Assembly: GCA_903932505.1 (NCBI GenBank)
Contig: CAIZGN010000235.1
Location: forward strand, 1 to 32,425
DNA from: Candidatus Hydrogenedentota bacterium
GTDB taxonomy: Bacteria > Hydrogenedentota > Hydrogenedentia > Hydrogenedentales > CAIZGN01
Reading direction: 5' to 3'
DNA length: 32,425 nt
In this document: positions 31,448 through 32,425 of the stretch, in pieces
Layout of the letters: each line of letters begins with the position of its first letter
How positions within the stretch are numbered: the first letter of the stretch is position 1
Program-made: the position numbers and the translations under genes
Notes under the pieces: model-generated
The model's database searches: none
The model's input: only the letters and a program-made list of their open reading frames with translations
What the model was told of the DNA's origin: nothing

Positions 31448-32425
31448 ATGTTCGATTCCCTAAGCACGGGAACAAGGGAAAGCAGAGTATGGCGCACTAT
31501 TTGGGGTAAACGCAAGCCCATAGAGAAGGAGCTGGTTATTCTGCCCGAGGGATCCAGATCAGATAAACGCAATGAGCGGCTTTCCTTTGACCAAGAGTGG
31601 TCTTCGGAAAAAGCACCCGGAAATGACCGTCCCCGGCCCGTTCATGAAGGATTCCCCTTTGACTTGCGAACCAAGTTCGTCTGCCTCTTTCGCTGGAAAT
31701 GGCTCTTGCTGGCGGGGATGATCGTGAGTTGTGCCGCTGGCTTGGCCACCAGCGCTTACTTCGGGAAGCGCACCTACGTTGCCGAGGTTGCACTCTTGCT
31801 GGACTTAACTAAGGAGAGTCCGGGCACCGGCCCCCGCGCGCTGCCCTCGCTTGCGACCCAACTGCTTCTCGTAAAGCTCCCGGCAAACATTGAAAAGGTC
31901 AAAGAATCTCTCAGCCTTAGCGACAGCCTGCCATCCCTCACATCCAGATTTGAAGTGGCCACGCAAAAAGACACATCGCTAATGCGTATCACCGCCAGTG
32001 GCGAAACTCCCGCGCTTGCTGCAGATTTGGCCAACGCACTTGGCCGTGTCTTTCTCGAATCCCTTGATGAACTGCGGCAAACAGAAACAAAAGATTATAT
32101 CGAACCTCGCCAACGCCAGCTTGAACGGGTCAAGAACGACTTGACGGCCGCCGACGATGCACTAGAGGCCTTCTTGCGGGAAACGGGAGTCATTGGCCTC
32201 GAACGAGAAAGAACCGACCTGGAGCAAAAATACATCAGCACCGATCTCCTATACGAAGAAGCCAAGATGGAAACCAGCGCGGCGGAAACGCGCATAACCG
32301 AATACACCGACGAGATCACGCAGATCAAGAGTGACATAGGAAAGGCGGCTTTGGTTGAACAAGGCCTTGCAGATGCCAAGGCGCATATCGGCGAACTCAA
32401 AGAATCCCTGAAAACGGCCGAAAAA
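31448..32425 (+). CDS. Wzz/GumC-type polysaccharide chain-length determinant (3' end beyond window)
   Basis: 326 codons are open from ATG 31448 to the window edge. An N-terminal cytoplasmic tail of about 80 polar residues precedes one membrane helix (about 86-108, WLLLAGMIVSCAAGLATSAY). It is followed by KRTYVAEVALLLD, the start of the Wzz periplasmic domain, and then a long charged coiled region (about 190-326, rich in Glu, Lys and Ala: RQRQLERVKNDLTAADDALE, TDLEQKYISTDLLYEEA). Such proteins set the length of, or help export, O-antigen or exopolysaccharide; some are fused to a tyrosine kinase, which cannot be judged because the C-terminus is missing. A stop codon lies shortly upstream of this ATG in frame, so the start is the earliest possible ATG. 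No clear Shine-Dalgarno is seen. It diverges from the large kinase. Confidence 0.78.
   Translation, partial: MFDSLSTGTRESRVWRTIWGKRKPIEKELVILPEGSRSDKRNERLSFDQEWSSEKAPGNDRPRPVHEGFPFDLRTKFVCLFRWKWLLLAGMIVSCAAGLATSAYFGKRTYVAEVALLLDLTKESPGTGPRALPSLATQLLLVKLPANIEKVKESLSLSDSLPSLTSRFEVATQKDTSLMRITASGETPALAADLANALGRVFLESLDELRQTETKDYIEPRQRQLERVKNDLTAADDALEAFLRETGVIGLERERTDLEQKYISTDLLYEEAKMETSAAETRITEYTDEITQIKSDIGKAALVEQGLADAKAHIGELKESLKTAEK

Noticed and set aside
1-32425. CRISPR arrays, tRNA or rRNA genes, and prophage genes
   Set aside because: No regularly spaced repeats, cloverleaf with a conserved TTCGANNC arm, or phage structural genes were seen by eye. A scan with dedicated tools could still reveal a tRNA.

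Overview
The window looks like chromosomal DNA from a GC-rich (about 60% by eye) Gram-negative bacterium. The evidence is an LptF/LptG lipopolysaccharide-export pair, an O-antigen-ligase-type membrane protein, lipoprotein and outer-membrane-type signal peptides, and an NtrC-type sigma-54 activator. No rRNA, tRNA or other phylogenetic marker is present, so I cannot name the phylum. The mix of many two-component proteins, Gfo/Idh sugar dehydrogenases, a stand-alone IMP cyclohydrolase and sulfotransferases would suit an environmental lineage such as the Hydrogenedentota or another PVC-like group, but that is a guess.

Layout. 1-1.2 kb: a Spy/CpxP-like membrane-anchored protein (minus) diverges from a small YfcE-type phosphoesterase (plus). 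1.2-4.7 kb (minus): a sugar cluster of a fucose-isomerase-like protein, a Gfo/Idh/MocA dehydrogenase and a ribose-type ABC permease, without its ATPase or binding protein. 4.8-6.7 kb (minus): an IMP cyclohydrolase-only PurH domain followed by PurD. 7.0-8.7 kb (plus): a CooC-type nickel-insertion ATPase and an unrecognised exported protein. 8.7-11.3 kb (minus): a cysteine-rich sensor kinase overlapping its NtrC-type regulator. 11.7-15.3 kb: a sulfotransferase, a Sfp-type phosphopantetheinyl transferase and a MenE-like acyl-adenylate ligase. 15.3-22.3 kb (minus): an envelope-assembly run of O-antigen ligase, AroA, LptF, LptG and a family-39-like membrane glycosyltransferase. 22.4-24.8 kb (minus): two overlapping SPFH genes, one made as a lipoprotein, followed by a hairpin. 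About 25.0-25.1 kb: a decayed IS3-type transposase fragment. 25.2-31.3 kb (minus): a 1462-residue multi-sensor histidine kinase followed by a receiver-PP2C-kinase regulator. 31.4 kb to the end (plus): the start of a Wzz-type polysaccharide chain-length protein cut by the window edge.

How the parts fit. Much of the right two thirds concerns the envelope and extracellular polysaccharide: O-antigen ligation, LPS export, lipid-linked sugar transfer, SPFH membrane scaffolds and a Wzz protein whose upstream region carries overlapping sigma-54-like and sigma-70-like promoter motifs. Two signalling modules (kinase plus NtrC activator; giant kinase plus partner-switch regulator) sit between these blocks. 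The left third is housekeeping and sugar metabolism. I saw no CRISPR array, prophage or intact mobile element. The most unusual items are the lipidated SPFH partner in a tandem SPFH operon, the stand-alone IMP cyclohydrolase, and a CooC-type ATPase with no carbon monoxide dehydrogenase beside it.
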